Shown: positions 1-12,241, counted from the first letter of the stretch. The stretch: DNA of 39,154 nt from Protostelium mycophagum (GCA_002081555.1 MZNV01002805.1:1-39154); one strand, 5' to 3'. Numbers and translations are program-made. The notes: generated by a model not told the origin, from the sequence alone.

Positions 1-40
1 TGTCCGCCGGGTAATATCTACAACGAGTATTTATTTAAGA

Positions 41-266
41 AATATTGCCCCGCGGACACGGATTTGTACCAATTTCAAAATTATCGTTTGAAGCAAATAA
101 TTTTTCAACAATCCCGGTACGGAACGCGAGTGTCACGGTAAGGTGGTCACCGGGGTGACAATCGCTTACCGCAATGGTCACGTCGCTTACCGGGATTATA
201 AAAAAAATACTTGCTTTCAAAATTAATTTTGAACTTTGTACAAATCCGTGTCCGCCGGGTAATATT
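41..266. repeat. Foldback (MITE-like) element with long imperfect inverted arms
   Basis: The two halves are imperfect reverse complements over about 110 bases each. The left end reads AATATTGCCCCGCGGACACG and the right end reads as its near-complement, CCGTGTCCGCCGGGTAATATT. Inside both arms the words GATTTGTAC, TTCAAAATTA, AATCCCGGTA and GGTAAG recur in mirrored order. No open reading frame of note lies inside, so it is non-autonomous if mobile. Bases 1-17 are a further copy of the right terminus, cut by the window edge. A target-site duplication is not clear, because the termini themselves are AATATT. Confidence 0.6.
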
Positions 267-533
267 AAATATTCAATACACTTGACTCTGAACTTTGTAC
301 TGGTAGAATTCCAGCCAGCCAGAAAAACTAACAAAACAATATTTTTTGAACATCATCACATCGACATCAACAACGTGGTAAACTCGAGGTTAAATCCATT
401 GGAGGTATTAATACGAGCAAACCTATGAGATCAGAAATCAGGATTCTGACAATCTTTTCCCACCTTCTGACAGCAGACCGAGTGAATAATTCTAACAATA
501 AGAGGCACAAAGATAACAGCAATGGTAATGTTC

Positions 534-685
534 ATATTACCCGGGTGTGCGGACATGAATTTGTACATCTCACCAGTTGCCATACAATACATGGTAACAC
601 TAACGTGTTACAGCAACAGAGCGGTAGTTGCCGCAATTAAGTTTCATTTTGATGATCATACAAATCTGTGTCCGGGGGGTAATAT
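534..685. repeat. Second foldback element of the same family
   Basis: It begins ATATTACCCGGGTGTGCGGA and ends TCCGGGGGGTAATAT, with ATTTGTA just inside both ends, so the termini match those of the element at 41-266. Its centre holds a perfect small hairpin, GTAACAC-TAAC-GTGTTAC (about 594-611). The right end lies about 35 bases beyond the stop codon of the beta-helix gene on the minus strand, so that gene's 3' end abuts the element. Confidence 0.5.
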
Positions 686-719
686 CGTCTAAATTTATTC
701 TTCTCCTTTTTGAAGGCAC

Positions 720-3700
720 TCATCGAACCAGCATGTTGTTAACCAGCCCACTTCCGAAGTTGGTGCCTGACACTAGTATTGTCGTACCAGTCTCTTGTGA
801 GATTACACCGTTGTACAAATTCCCGGCGTAATTGTTGTTCATGAAAGTCCCTCCTATTCTATATTAGCTTTTTGGCGAGCCAGATCCAGCCAAAAATACT
901 CACCACTGATGACTTGATCTGCCCCTGTTGATACATGAACAATCCCTCCTGACCTCGCAGTGTTGCCGCTGTATACACCGTTGACACTATTGCTATTGCC
1001 GGAGTTTCCGCAGTATTCCGCTACTCCAAAGCCTCCTGTATTGTTCTGGTAAATATTCCTTGTAGAGATGGAGTTCCCCCCGTTGTAGATGGTACCATTA
1101 TTCGTAGCATTATTGAAAGTGAAGTTACAGCTCTGAAGTACAAGTTGTCCGGCGTTGTAGATCGCCGATCCTGTGATATTCAGAACACGCTCATACCTCC
1201 GTCAACTTACCCAGATTTGCAGAATTTTGGCTGAACTGGCTGTTGACCTCTTGTAGGGCACCAGATGCTTCCAGATAGATGCTTCCCCCGTTGCTGCTCG
1301 CCCGATTACTTGTGTACAGATTGTTTGATGCTTGTGTTGGACCTTTGGAGATGAGCAACTCACAGAGAAGGTAACATACCGGTCAAATATGCAACTCCTC
1401 CACTCCCAGCCGTGTTGGATGTAAAATTATTGTAGAGAAGACTGGTCAGATTCTGCGCAAAGACCATCCCGCCATACTTTGATGTACAGTTTGTCACCAC
1501 ACTGTATGTTAAGCTCATCACTTGTTGCGCCCATATTGTTCCGTTACCACCGGTATTGACGTTGGCGAAGACACTGTTTGACACTGCCAGAACTCCATAA
1601 TTGGAATAAATTGACCCTAGGGCATGTTCAGTGACTGTCCCTAATCAATCGTTTACCTCCGTTTCCTGTGGAGGTGCTGTTGTACATCTTTGTTGCAATG
1701 ATGTTGATGACGCCTATGGACTGAGTCGCCAACTCAACGAAGTATGTAACGGTAGATGTGATAAAGATATCGCCCCCTGTTCCGGCAGAATTACCGGTAA
1801 ATGTGGTTGCTGTCACAGTGGTATTTGGACCGCGGTAAATAGTAATAGCTCCGCCGCTGACAGCTGTATTTCCGCTGAACACTCCGTTCGTCACTGTAAT
1901 GGCACTCTTCCAGCTAAAAATTGCTCCTCCAGTATCATGCGCATTGTTGAGAGTAAATGTCGCGGTGTTCACTGTCAGCGCTGAAATGGTGTAGATTGCT
2001 CCACCCACTTGGGCACCGTTTTGAACGAAATTCAAGTTCTTGAAAGTGGAAGACACCAAAAGATAAATCGCGCCTCCGTATGCTTGTGCTGTGTTGCCGG
2101 TGAAATTGCTGTTTGTTACCATTGCAGGGCCATATATGGCCCCACCCGAACCCGTGGTTGCTTGATTATTCAAGAAGAAACACTGGTCGACAGTAGTGGC
2201 AATGCTAGTGGTGAAGATTGCACCTCCGGTTCCTCCAGTATTTGCTTGAAAAGTACAGTTGTACACGTAGCAGTTGGTAGTTAAACCGTCCACCTCCAAG
2301 GCACCACTGGAAGATGCTTGATTGTTTAAAAGTCTAGAGTTCAGTATGGTTAATGCGCTGGCATTCACTTGTACCGCGGGAGCTCCGTTGAAATTGTTGT
2401 TGGTGAACACTGTGTTTGTGATGGTGGTGACGCTGAGAAGGGCATAAACGTTGCCCTGGTATCCAACATTGTTGGAGAATGAGCATCCCATCAGATTGAA
2501 TGTGGAATTATAAACATAGACAGAACCTGTCACGATTATTCAGTGCCACATATCTCAGTAAACGAACCTCCATAATAGGCGCTGTTTGAGGAAAAAACAG
2601 AGTTGGAAATGTTGATATAGGCATTCGCGCCGTACAAAGCTCCTCCAAGATTGTTCGAGGACAATGTGCCCATCAAGTTCCCTGTGAAAAAGCTGTTGGA
2701 GATGAGTATCGTGCCGTTGTTTACAAACAGCCCGACGCTATAGACGGCCGGTGACTGGTCTGGGGATAGATAAGATGATGGCTGGCTGTTGTTGATGATG
2801 GATGTGTTGATGATCATCACCAGTGTATTCGGCGCATTGTATAGAGACACCGTTCCTACAGCATCCTGACCCTGTCCGGTGGCAAAGGTACAATTGTTCA
2901 TGTATATGGTATTGAATGGAGCACTTGCAGATACATAGATGTGTCCTTTTGGTTGGTTTGAGGAGGTTACGTTTTTAAGAGACAAGGAGTTCCCCCCGCT
3001 GTTGTAGAACGACAGAGAACTCCCAGAGACTGCGTTTGAATTGACGACATTTGTGATTTGGATCGTATTCGAAGTGCCTCGGAGGAATAACAACTGAGCC
3101 CATCAGAAGTGATATCTGTATATCCCTTACCATTCCCTGTATATTGCAGTTTGTTATGGTGAGAGCATTGATTCCAGAATTCGGAACCGTCTTGACCCAA
3201 TCGGCTATATATATCAGATAGGCATGGTCCCCAGTACGTACCAATGCCGGAGACCCCGGTAATAGCCAGTGCACCCGGTATGGTCGACCAAGTGTTCAAG
3301 AAGATCATCGGGATGGAAGGGGCGTTGATATTTGATGATGTCAAACTGACACTTCCCAAAGTACACGCATCGGATACAAAAATGTTGTTGAGGTTGCTGT
3401 TGATAACGGTGAGGTTGTTCATCTGAACAGTGTTTGAGCCGTTCGTGAATTTCAAATAAAGCCAAGCGCTTGGATACGAGATAGAGTTGATATAATTATT
3501 GGCAACTACCATGTTGCTCACAAAAGAACTGTATATATAGACTGCGCTCGCGCTGGCGGAGCTGCCGGAGTTGATAAACCGATTATTGCTCATAGTGAAA
3601 GTCGCGTCAGAAACGTTGGATCCACAATTGACAGATATGAGGCCACTCGGTGTTGTGGCCGTGAAAATGTTATTGAAGATTGTCACGCTGAGAACGGTTT

Positions 3701-4360
3701 GGGGCACTTGATTAGCTGGGCCATAATTCAACCAATCTAAAGCGCCCCCTGCTTTCATTTCAATGTTATTTGTACCAATTCGATTTAAATCACCTGTGTT
3801 TTGAAAAGTCGAACCCGTTATGGATATGCTGGCGCCGCCCCAACCATATATGCTGTTCTGATTGGCTCCTGAGAAGACACAGTTTGTGACGGTTACAGGG
3901 GTTTTGAAGAATTTCCAGTGATTATTGAAAGTACCCCCCGCACCAGATTGCCTCAGGTTGTTCAGGTTCGCCTATTTTAAGTTGGAACACCACTAAGATT
4001 TCAAGTTGTGCCGTCATCACCTGCTTCCATACTATATAGGGGCCGTCGACAAAGTTAACACCGTAGTTGGTGATGGTGCCTCCTTGTCCGATTACATTCA
4101 AGATGCTGTTGGAAGAGTACTGATAAGCCGCAGGTTTGCACTGCACATTACTGACAGACGCATCTACATAGATGTTGAATGTGGTAAATGTGCCGGTTAA
4201 TCCACCAATCGTGTTGAGAACTTGCATGATTTCAGATCATTTTATTTTGTCATTGATTAACATTACTGCTGCAGATGTCTCCATTCGTGCTTGTATAATA
4301 GGATGTTGTTTGTGCTAAGCAGATCGCAACAACTGAGAAGAGGTAGAGCAGCTTCTGCAT
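720..4360 (-). CDS. Secreted Pmp-like parallel beta-helix protein
   Basis: Ten exons on the minus strand, all frame-consistent, give 1,087 residues: 4360-4267, 4220-4021, 3971-3242, 3204-3131, 3093-2568, 2526-1657, 1616-1380, 1342-1211, 1170-904 and 853-720. The start gives a clear signal peptide (MQKLLYLFSVVAICLAQ). The body is Asn/Ser/Thr/Gly-rich with repeated GGAIY/GGAIF and FTGN/FxxN motifs, for example GGAIYGPAMVTNSNFTGNTA, the pattern of chlamydial polymorphic outer-membrane protein repeats and right-handed beta-helices. Likely role (inference): a secreted or surface-bound adhesin or carbohydrate-binding protein. No membrane segment or GPI signal is seen at the C-terminus. Introns are 37-50 nt. 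An AATAAA lies about 25 nt after the stop. No catalytic residues could be named. Confidence 0.85.
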
Positions 4361-4784
4361 GTAAGCCCGCCAGTGAAAATGCCGGTCGTAAAAAGCAAAC
4401 ATCCAAACCGACACCTGCTCGCGCATTCCTTTGGAGATTGCAACCAAACTCGAATTGCGCAGTCAAATTCCCACTTTACGTCGGTTTTTTAACGCAAAAA
4501 TTCAGCTGTTGCCACCCGGGAATGTGAAACGTATTTTGACAGAACATTGGCAGTTGTCATGATGAAAATAAGACTAAACTCCGAATGAAAATTGTCTGAA
4601 CTCAACGTTGCCCAGCTTTTAGCTGTGAAAACTTCATGCTTGACGATCGTCAAAGAGCACATACATTGTAAAATACGTGTGACTTACTTGGAACTGCTGC
4701 AACCAGAAATTCGCACCTCATTTCTGCGAACTGCGACCGGCTATTTCAGGCTCATCTTGTGTTTGCTTCATTGGCCCAATCTCC
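4361..4784. promoter_or_regulatory. Divergent intergenic region
   Basis: This stretch separates the minus-strand beta-helix gene from the plus-strand CFAP99-like gene, so both promoters should lie here. I see no recognisable core-promoter element and no convincing coding exon. Short open frames are present, but none has a splice-compatible continuation into either gene. Confidence 0.5.
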
Positions 4785-7668
4785 ATGCCCAACAACGCTC
4801 ATTGGCGCATAATAACGAGGAGTGTTCATCTACTTAGTGGCTATAAACCTGCAAAGCATTCAGCTGACTACCATTTGGAGAAATTCTTTGAAGACGAGAA
4901 ACAGGTGACTTGAAGAGGCACTCAGTGAACTGATCATCTTACAGTCTGATGAAAATGAAGAGCGAGCACTGCTTGAAGAGGTGAGACCTGTCTGTGTAGT
5001 TGTGGAGTAAAATGGTTCAGATTTTTCTGGGTGTGATCAGATACAAAGAGGCACTGCAAGTAGGTTCATATCAGAATGCAAAATCACTGATTCAAAGGTG
5101 CTGATTTGCGAATTCTACGACCGGCACATTGGCAAGTCATCGCTGACAGATAGATCTTTGTACAACATCATCAGTTATATGTTCTTTGCACAAATCGATG
5201 TGATCGGTTTTGAAGAGTTTGAAAAGTTTGTGTTGACACAAGGAAGTCTCCCTATGCAAGTGAGTTCATCTTTTCAAATGACATGTGACACCGTCAGGTT
5301 TACCTGACATTTTTTTTCGATTTGAAGAGTTATGATGATCCAATCATCGATGAATGGTCAAAGTTGTATGATGAGTCTTTCATCGAGGTGGGTGATGCAC
5401 ATCAATGTTGATTTGGATATTCAGCCACGCAGAACTTTTTCCTGCAAAAAATTGCTCGGTACAAAGCCCAAGAAGAAGCATTGCTATACAGAATCAAATG
5501 CAGAATCGACGGTGCTGTGCGCGAACCAGGGGAAAAGCTTAAAATGACGACATCAATCAAGCCGTTCAACTTGACACAACCAAAACAGCAGACATCAATT
5601 GCCCAGAATCAGAGATATGAGGTGCCATTTTTTACAGATTAAAAATTGTCAGTAATTGAAAAAAATACCAGTTCAAACATAAAGAAGTTCCTAGAGAATT
5701 ATTTGCCTCTGAGCCGGAACGCCAAGCTCAAAAAACAAAATTACGAAGGCAAAAGTTAGATGAGGAGATGAGGCAAAAGTATAAGAATAGCAAAGCTTTC
5801 GAATTAGCTACTGACGAACGAGGAAAGGTATTGAATATATCTCATTTGAATGACGTTCATGATGATGTAGACAAAAAGAGGCTCGACTGTGCCGGAGGAC
5901 CCACTGTTGGGTATTACTCCCAAAGCCAATCCAGTCCCAACAGAAATTTTGAAGCCTCGTGAAAGCGATTTATCAGAAGGCAGTACAAGGGCTAGTCTTC
6001 TACGGCAAGAGGCATACCACAGAAACAAGCAGGAGCGAGAAGAAGCAGCGAGAAGAAAATATGAAACAGAGAGACTGAACGAGCTTGGTTACAGACAATT
6101 CAGAGAGGAGTGGCTGCTGAAAGAAGAACAAGATCGTTGGTGAGCGAAATTATTTTTACAATTCAAATTACAACGAAAAACCTGATAATGATTTTGACGT
6201 TGTTTTCAGGGTGGAATTTGAGCGTAGAAAAATGGATTCAACATATGCAAGAGAAGTAGCCATAGAAGCAAAAGTACTCAAGCTTGAGGAAACAAAAATC
6301 GTTGTGGCTGGGCTCCGAAAAATTAGTTCCGAGATCGAGGCCGCGAAAAAAGAATCTCAAACCAAGGAGCTTTTGGAAAGAAACGCAAAAGCCAAGGTAA
6401 CATCAAGATCTTACATCTTCGAAACCTTCCATCTGATTACGTAAGGCAATCAGACAATCAGAAATGGGCGCAAGAGTGGCGCACCAAGCTTTGGCTGATC
6501 AAAAGAAAAAACTCGTCGAGCAGCTGGATAAGCACAGCGAGCAGAGACGAAAGGAGTGGGAGGCGGAGCGGGCTACAATACAGTGAGTGATATTGACAAC
6601 TGAAAGGTCCCTGACACCTGTCAGACTTGACACGATACGGGTTGCGTCTGTTGTGAGAGCAAATGAGCAAGCACAATTGACACATCGAACTCATCATACC
6701 GTTCCTAAACTTGCAGAGATGTCTATTGAGGAAGCAACAAGCAAGGGAATTATCCAAGGAATGTCAGCGGCAGGTACTATCAATACCACTTGAACAGATT
6801 GCGTGACACCGTTTAGAGTTGAAAGATCGAGTTCGAGAAGTAAAAGAAGAGCAAGAGAGGGAGGCAGCTGCCAAACAAGAGAACTGGAGGAATGCTCGTC
6901 AGCAAGACCTCGAAGAGATGCAAAAAAGGATCGAATTTGTACAGCAGGGGAGAAGAAAGGTGGAAGAAGAGAATGAGCAGAAGTGAGTCTTTAGATGGTG
7001 CAGTTTGGTCCAACTTGGCAGACTTTTGCGTCAATTACCCGGAATTTTCTGATGTACAAAAATGAACATACGACAAAATCACAATTTCTTTAGAAAAAAT
7101 ATTCGACAAAATAAAACTGGGATTTCTGATTCACTTTTAGGAAAAAGCAGGCGCAGATGGCTGAGGAGGAGCAATTATCTAAAGAGAAGGAATATCAGGA
7201 AAAGGCTTTACAACAGATCATGTCTAAAATCGAGGCCAAGAGAGCGGGTCAGTTGGATTTTCGCGAAATGATGAATTTATGTCTGTACAGCAAAACACGC
7301 GAAGCACAGAGAAATTGCAGAAAGCCAAAATATAGTTAAGGAAGAGGAAACGGTGAGTGACCCGAAGTTGTCCAGCACACCGTGATTAATCTGCATCAGA
7401 GTGTGATCATCAAACCATTATCTAACCCGTTTCTGAAAGAGTTCAATGAATTGCGCAAGAACCAAAAAGAGCATGCTGAGGAATATGCCCGAAACACAAA
7501 GGCTGAGAACGATCAGAAACAATTGCTTTTTCTTCTTGAGGTAATCATTTCATCAAAAGCCACCAAAATTGATCTTCTGTACAGCGACAAGAAAAACAAC
7601 AGACGAAGAATGCATCAAAGAGGAGTTGCGAGTCGAGAGGAAACGTGGTCCCATCCATCGCGATATGA
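4785..7668 (+). CDS. CFAP99: CFAP99-like cilia- and flagella-associated coiled-coil protein
   Basis: Fourteen frame-consistent exons (4785-4904, 4945-4980, 5041-5259, 5328-5387, 5433-5621, 5672-5827, 5871-6139, 6210-6396, 6446-6582, 6719-6773, 6819-6982, 7141-7247, 7291-7352, 7442-7540) encode 620 residues, followed by a short uncertain last exon ending near 7668. The N-terminal helical region carries IGFEEFEKFVLTQ, then DEWSKLYD, then IKPFNLTQP. These resemble conserved signatures of CFAP99, an axoneme-associated protein, recalled from the family rather than searched. The rest is a long charged Glu/Lys/Arg coiled coil. The start ATG at 4785 matches where the family begins. Several acceptors use the second of two AGs (for example gcagag, tttagag). 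The exact 3' end is unsure. Confidence 0.65.
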
Positions 7669-7745
7669 ACATAGTGAAGATAAAACATGTGATGTATGTG
7701 CGTTGTATTTCGATGAAATGGAATCACGTTTCTTCACATCCAAAA

Positions 7746-8890
7746 ATGAAGCAGTTCTCCGCGTTGGTTCGGACGAGAACATGTTTGAGGACAAATTTAA
7801 TCTCGCTGAGGACACCTCGACGAGCTTTATCACTGGCTTCTCTTCCTGGTCATAAACCAGAATTTATCGAGAATCTGAGTGGTTCCAAGTTACCCTCAGG
7901 CATCGATGTTCTCCCTCAATATCTCTCTGAGGAACAACATGATGACTTGATTGAGGAGATGCAAGACATTTTTGATGGTGGCTCGCAGGTGATTTGGTTT
8001 ATGTTCTACCATCGTCAAAAGACACCACAATCAAACAGATCGTAATTATCTTCCAGATCAGATCAAATTCATCTTTCTCAAGAAGGATCATAAACGTATA
8101 CCCAAGCAAAAAGATAGAAGCACAGATGCCAAAGACAAAACAAGTTATAGACAAAGTCTTTAAATCCCTTGGACTCTTGGATGTGGAACCAGATGCAATA
8201 CAAGTGAGTCTCATTCTTTGTTTGACACAACTCTATTTTGTAACTACGGTGTAAGTACAAATAAAATGAAACAATCATTTCAAATCATCAACATCATTCG
8301 GACCCGTTGGTTCTAAAGATAGAATCTCAATGTAACGTGCGTACAGATGGAAGCCATCGAAATCTCACAATAATTCAGGCGAACGAATACGAGTACGACG
8401 GAGGGTGCCCCCCACATACAGATGCAAACTCTATAGGACCAGTCATCGCCATGTTCAGCTTCTGTTCCCCTTGTGTGATGGACTTTTACAAGACAGGTGA
8501 GTGTCTTAAAGTACAAACATTCTTCTCGTAAAACTATGGGAATGTTTATTGTGGTGATACCGACTGATATGATCCTTCTGACAAAATGATGATGATCATC
8601 ATGGCGTCTCATTGTACAAAAGGTACGGTTTAATTTCGCACAGACGATAAGAAGACAAATCCAGATTTCAAAGTGTTACTGGAGCCGAGATCGCTCCTCA
8701 TACTGAGAGATGAGGCGAGATATCATTTTGAACACGGAGTTGTGCCATCTTCACAGCACCTTTTTTCCGGAAAAACAATCGACAAAGACCACAGGTGAAG
8801 TGTCAGTGATGAGATTTTTGTGAACAGAACAGATTTTCACTCGTATTTTGGAGGACATTGAACTCAACGCCGAGTACGATGGCTAAATGA
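7746..8890 (+). CDS. ALKBH7: ALKBH7-like mitochondrial Fe(II)/2-oxoglutarate dioxygenase
   Basis: Five exons (7746-7988, 8057-8203, 8319-8496, 8644-8794, 8833-8890) sum to 777 nt, 258 residues. The first 35 or so residues are Arg/Ser/Leu-rich with no acidic residue, like a mitochondrial presequence. The catalytic core shows PPHTDAN, giving the HxD iron ligands, then VLLEPRSLLILRDEARYHF with the distal His in FEHGV, and a closing HRFSLVFWR that supplies the 2-oxoglutarate-binding Arg. The LLEP-SL-ILR--ARY block is closest to ALKBH7 among AlkB homologues as I recall them. An in-frame upstream ATG exists at 7713. The gene starts only about 80 bases after the CFAP99-like gene ends, on the same strand. 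Confidence 0.75.
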
Positions 8891-8957
8891 AGAGCGGCTT
8901 GATTTTCTGTGTTAATATATTCTATGCCCTGTGGCGATGTTGTCTGCGTGCATCTCA

Positions 8958-9030
8958 GGCTCCATGGCCAAGTTGGCAAGGCGCTTCCCTAGTAAGGAAG
9001 AGATCATGGGTTCGAGTCCCATTGGAGCCT
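8958..9030 (+). tRNA. tRNA-Thr (anticodon AGT)
   Basis: This 73-nt cloverleaf has acceptor stem GGCTCCA/TGGAGCC with discriminator T, D-arm GCC..GGC, anticodon stem CTTCC/GGAAG with loop CTAGTAA (anticodon AGT), and T-arm ATGGG-TTCGAGT-CCCAT. CCA is not encoded and there is no intron. A run of T's for Pol III termination follows (acttttactttt). The sequence is identical to three other copies in the window. Unlike them, it lacks the TCTACAACCA leader. Confidence 0.97.
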
Positions 9031-9517
9031 ACTTTTACTTTTGACTTTTTTAGTTTTTAAAGCAGCTATTTTTAGGTTGAAAAAATTCGCAAAACTTTTT
9101 TGGCCCGTTGTTCCTTTCCGCAAATCGATGACTGACGCGAAATGCCAATTGATCCTTTCACGGTAAACCATCGATTCCTTCGTGATTTGCAGACACAAGT
9201 TTTACTCCCAAATCTGTGGTCACTTTATTAACCGGTTTATAAAGTACTATTTTTACATTCCTATGGACTGTACAAACACTGCCGTACAATCATACCTTGT
9301 GCATGATGTTCCTTCGGCCTAAACTCTCTTCGAGAAGGCGCCCCGTCAGACGGTCCCATAGAGGCAAGATGCCCGTCATTCCCGCGAGATTGCAAAATAC
9401 CGTCGTATCATCTTACCAAAACAGTCAAACACGGCACCGCATTTGACGGATCACTCCCCGTCTTTGACGTGTCAGATCGCGAGAAACTGTGAACATTTTC
9501 GGGAGCGCACCAACCTC
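9031..9517. promoter_or_regulatory. Spacer between tRNA-Thr and LRR gene
   Basis: This holds the tRNA terminator and the presumed promoter of the LRR protein gene. I see no coding exon and no recognisable RNA gene. There are two TGTACAA/CGTACAA-like words near 9270-9290. Confidence 0.4.
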
Positions 9518-11760
9518 ATGATGTCCTCCGCAAGAGTCGCCGTCCTTTTGTTCGCGGTGAGTCTCGCCAGCGCTGTCTATCCAGACAGTGCAGTTGTCTC
9601 CAGTCTGCAACTCCTCTATAACTCTACCGGTGGAGGTGATACATCTTTTTTTACATCGGAATGCGTCTTCGGCATGGATTGAACGAATCAGCGAGCTGGA
9701 ATAGAAACTATGGCTGGTCTGATTCTATCATGAACAACAACACCGATTATTGCAATCAGGACCAGGCTTGGGACGGGATCACTTGCAACGCCGGCCAACA
9801 GATCGTCACAATCAATCTGAGCAACTTCGGAATGGAAGGAAGTCTTCCCGAAGTCTTTTCCGCCGGTGGGCTTTTAATGCTCAGATCCTGAGATCAAACT
9901 GATGGAGCAGGTGGCGGATTGACAACATTGCAATCTCTCGTATTGTCTCAGAACCCTCGATTATCCGGATCCGTTCCCGACCTGAGTGAGATCATCATGA
10001 TGTCTTTAGGACTTCCCGCTGATGTGTTGACAGGTGCCTTGACCAGCTTGACCAACTTAGACTTGAGCGGTTGCATCTTTAGTGGTTCTTTCCCCGTCAT
10101 TGGTGAGCAACATCCCTGTGCATCCACATCTAAACGCCTTACAGCTGCTTCTGTTCAGACACTCGACATCAGCCACAACCAGTTCTCCGGAATCGTCCCC
10201 TACTTACGTGAGTTTGACGGTTGTTACCGTCTTCTTCGCGGTACCAAACCGCGACCTTCATTCTCGCTCATCTACGACAGCACAAAACAGCTTCACTGTC
10301 TTCCACGCCGGCAACAACTTCTTCCAAGGCGTCCAGAACACCTCCGTGTCTATAGCCGACTGTGATCTCTCCCAGAACAGCTTCTGCCTTTACCCTAACG
10401 CCCAAAACCAGGCCTTTTGCTCTGCCTCTTTATGCTACGACATGAACGTGTTGAAGACACTTCTCGCGCTGTATACAAACACCAAAGGTGAGAGTGTCAC
10501 GGTAATTACCGCGACGCGCCACGTCCGTGGCATTGCTCGAGATTTCATTGAAATTTCCAGGTAATTCTTGGACCAACAACCAGAGATGGAACAGCACAAA
10601 TTACTTGTACTGCGGCAACGGAACCTCCTACGACGATTCTGAGGACGATTCTGACACCTCAGGCGACCCCTGGGCCGGTTTGACCTGTCAAAAATACCAG
10701 TTGACATCTATCGATCTGTCATCCAATAACCTGGTGGGAACCCTCCCTTCATGTGAGTTTCCGGGAAATTTCTGGGAAATTTCTAAATGAAATAGTGGCA
10801 AGCATCACCACCCTCAACCTGATCAAATTGTCCGGAAACCCCCAACTTACCGGCACATGGTCTTCTTTTGGTGAGTGTCAAAACTGACATCTCCTGTCAA
10901 AACTGACAGTGTATAGCTTCCAATGCGATCCAGTATACTTCTATCGACATCCACAACGCTGGATTCTCTGGAAGTGTTGACCTGTCAAGTACGTGAAATT
11001 TTGAAAAGTCGTTGAAATTTCGCCGACTATTCGCAGATTTATCTGGCCTGACACAAGTCGACCTATCAGACAACAACTTCTCCGGCACTCTTGTTCTGCC
11101 CAAACAGTCTACAGACCAGGAAAACGACAACAACTTGGACGTAGACGTCTCTGGCAACAACTTTAACTCTGTCAGCGGAGGTATCATTAACGGCGATCAA
11201 GCCGATTTCAGTGACAACTCTTTCTCGGACATAACCCAATTCTTCTCACTCTCCGTCAACAGCTTGAGTGAGTTTTTCCCAAGTGAAAAGAGGCTGAAAA
11301 AATGTAGACTTGAGCCGCAACGCGTTCTCCGGCCAATTCCCATCAGATGCTGGAAGCCAAATCGGCTCTACGCTGTCAGTACTCGACATCAGCTACAACA
11401 ACTTCACCGGCGCCATCCCCAGCATATGTGAGTGTCGTTCGTGACCTTAACATATGACGTCTGACATGTGACATCTGCTGACGTGGGACAGCAAACTTGA
11501 ACGCATTTTACGCGAACAACAACCAGTTCTCCTCTTTTGATCCCACTGTGCTCGGAACCGTTTCGGGTTGCGACCTCCGCGGAAACAACATCAACTGCGC
11601 TCCAGGCGGCATCTGCCAGCTCACTGCTTGCTCCACATTCACCACACCTTCCACCTCTTCCACTTTTACTCGGGTCTTGAGCCCCACCAATGGAGCTGCG
11701 TCCAACCAGTGGTCCATCTGCCTCTTCGTGGCCGTACTGTGTTTGGCGCTGCTCTTCTAA
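9518..11760 (+). CDS. GPI-anchored extracellular leucine-rich-repeat protein
   Basis: Twelve exons, all phase-checked, sum to 1,665 nt (554 residues): 9518-9635, 9692-9865, 9911-9985, 10034-10102, 10145-10207, 10281-10487, 10561-10752, 10796-10870, 10917-10988, 11037-11267, 11308-11427 and 11492-11760. A signal peptide (RVAVLLFAVSLASAVYP) is followed by an LRR N-cap (LYNSTGG..W..C..WDGITC), LRRs of the LDLSxNxFSGxLP type, a second cap-like segment (LLALYTNTKG..W..LTC) and more LRRs. The Ser/Thr-rich tail ends in a hydrophobic stretch (SICLFVAVLCLALLF), a typical GPI signal. Introns interrupt nearly every repeat, almost all in phase 1. Likely role: surface recognition or adhesion. Starting at 9521 instead would remove one Met. 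Confidence 0.9.
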
Positions 11761-11873
11761 ATGTATTGATAAAGCAGTCAAGTTTGGTGCATTCACCATT
11801 ACAGCCACATAAGCTTGAAATATTCAAGATGGCATTATATTTACATTCGCAACTTTGAGACCATCTACAACCA

Positions 11874-11946
11874 GGCTCCATGGCCAAGTTGGCAAGGCGC
11901 TTCCCTAGTAAGGAAGAGATCATGGGTTCGAGTCCCATTGGAGCCT
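11874..11946 (+). tRNA. tRNA-Thr (anticodon AGT)
   Basis: Identical over all 73 nt to the copy at 8958. It is preceded directly by TCTACAACCA and followed by TTTT runs. CCA is not encoded. Confidence 0.97.
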
Positions 11947-12241
11947 ACTTTTGTCTCTTTTGTCTCTTTGGTCTCATTCAGGGGTCGACACAAAGGAGCA
12001 CTATTTTACCATATATTCTTTGTAGAATCTTGCAAATCTCTTTAATACCTGCTCAAGGTATTTCTGATGTGATGTTGTATTTTTTGTACAAAGACACTTG
12101 CACTTGAAAAGTCCAAAGGTTTTGGTGTACATCAAAACGAAAGTCAACTTCCGACCCTTTGCGGAAAAAAATCTCTTTGGATCTGCCCCAAAGGCGAAAG
12201 TTCTGTAAATTTCCTGTTCTGCAAAAGTTGCTCATCCAGCT

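Noticed and set aside
261-270. TAATATT word resembling a rolling-circle nick site
   Set aside because: It does not form the full TAATATTAC loop on a conserved stem, and no replication gene is present. It is better explained as a foldback element terminus.
1631-2284. Plus-strand open frames of 91-117 codons
   Set aside because: Antisense shadows of the largest exon of the beta-helix protein.
9240-9440. Possible structured non-coding RNA upstream of the LRR gene
   Set aside because: Some short inverted words are present, but no snRNA, snoRNA or SRP landmark could be identified.
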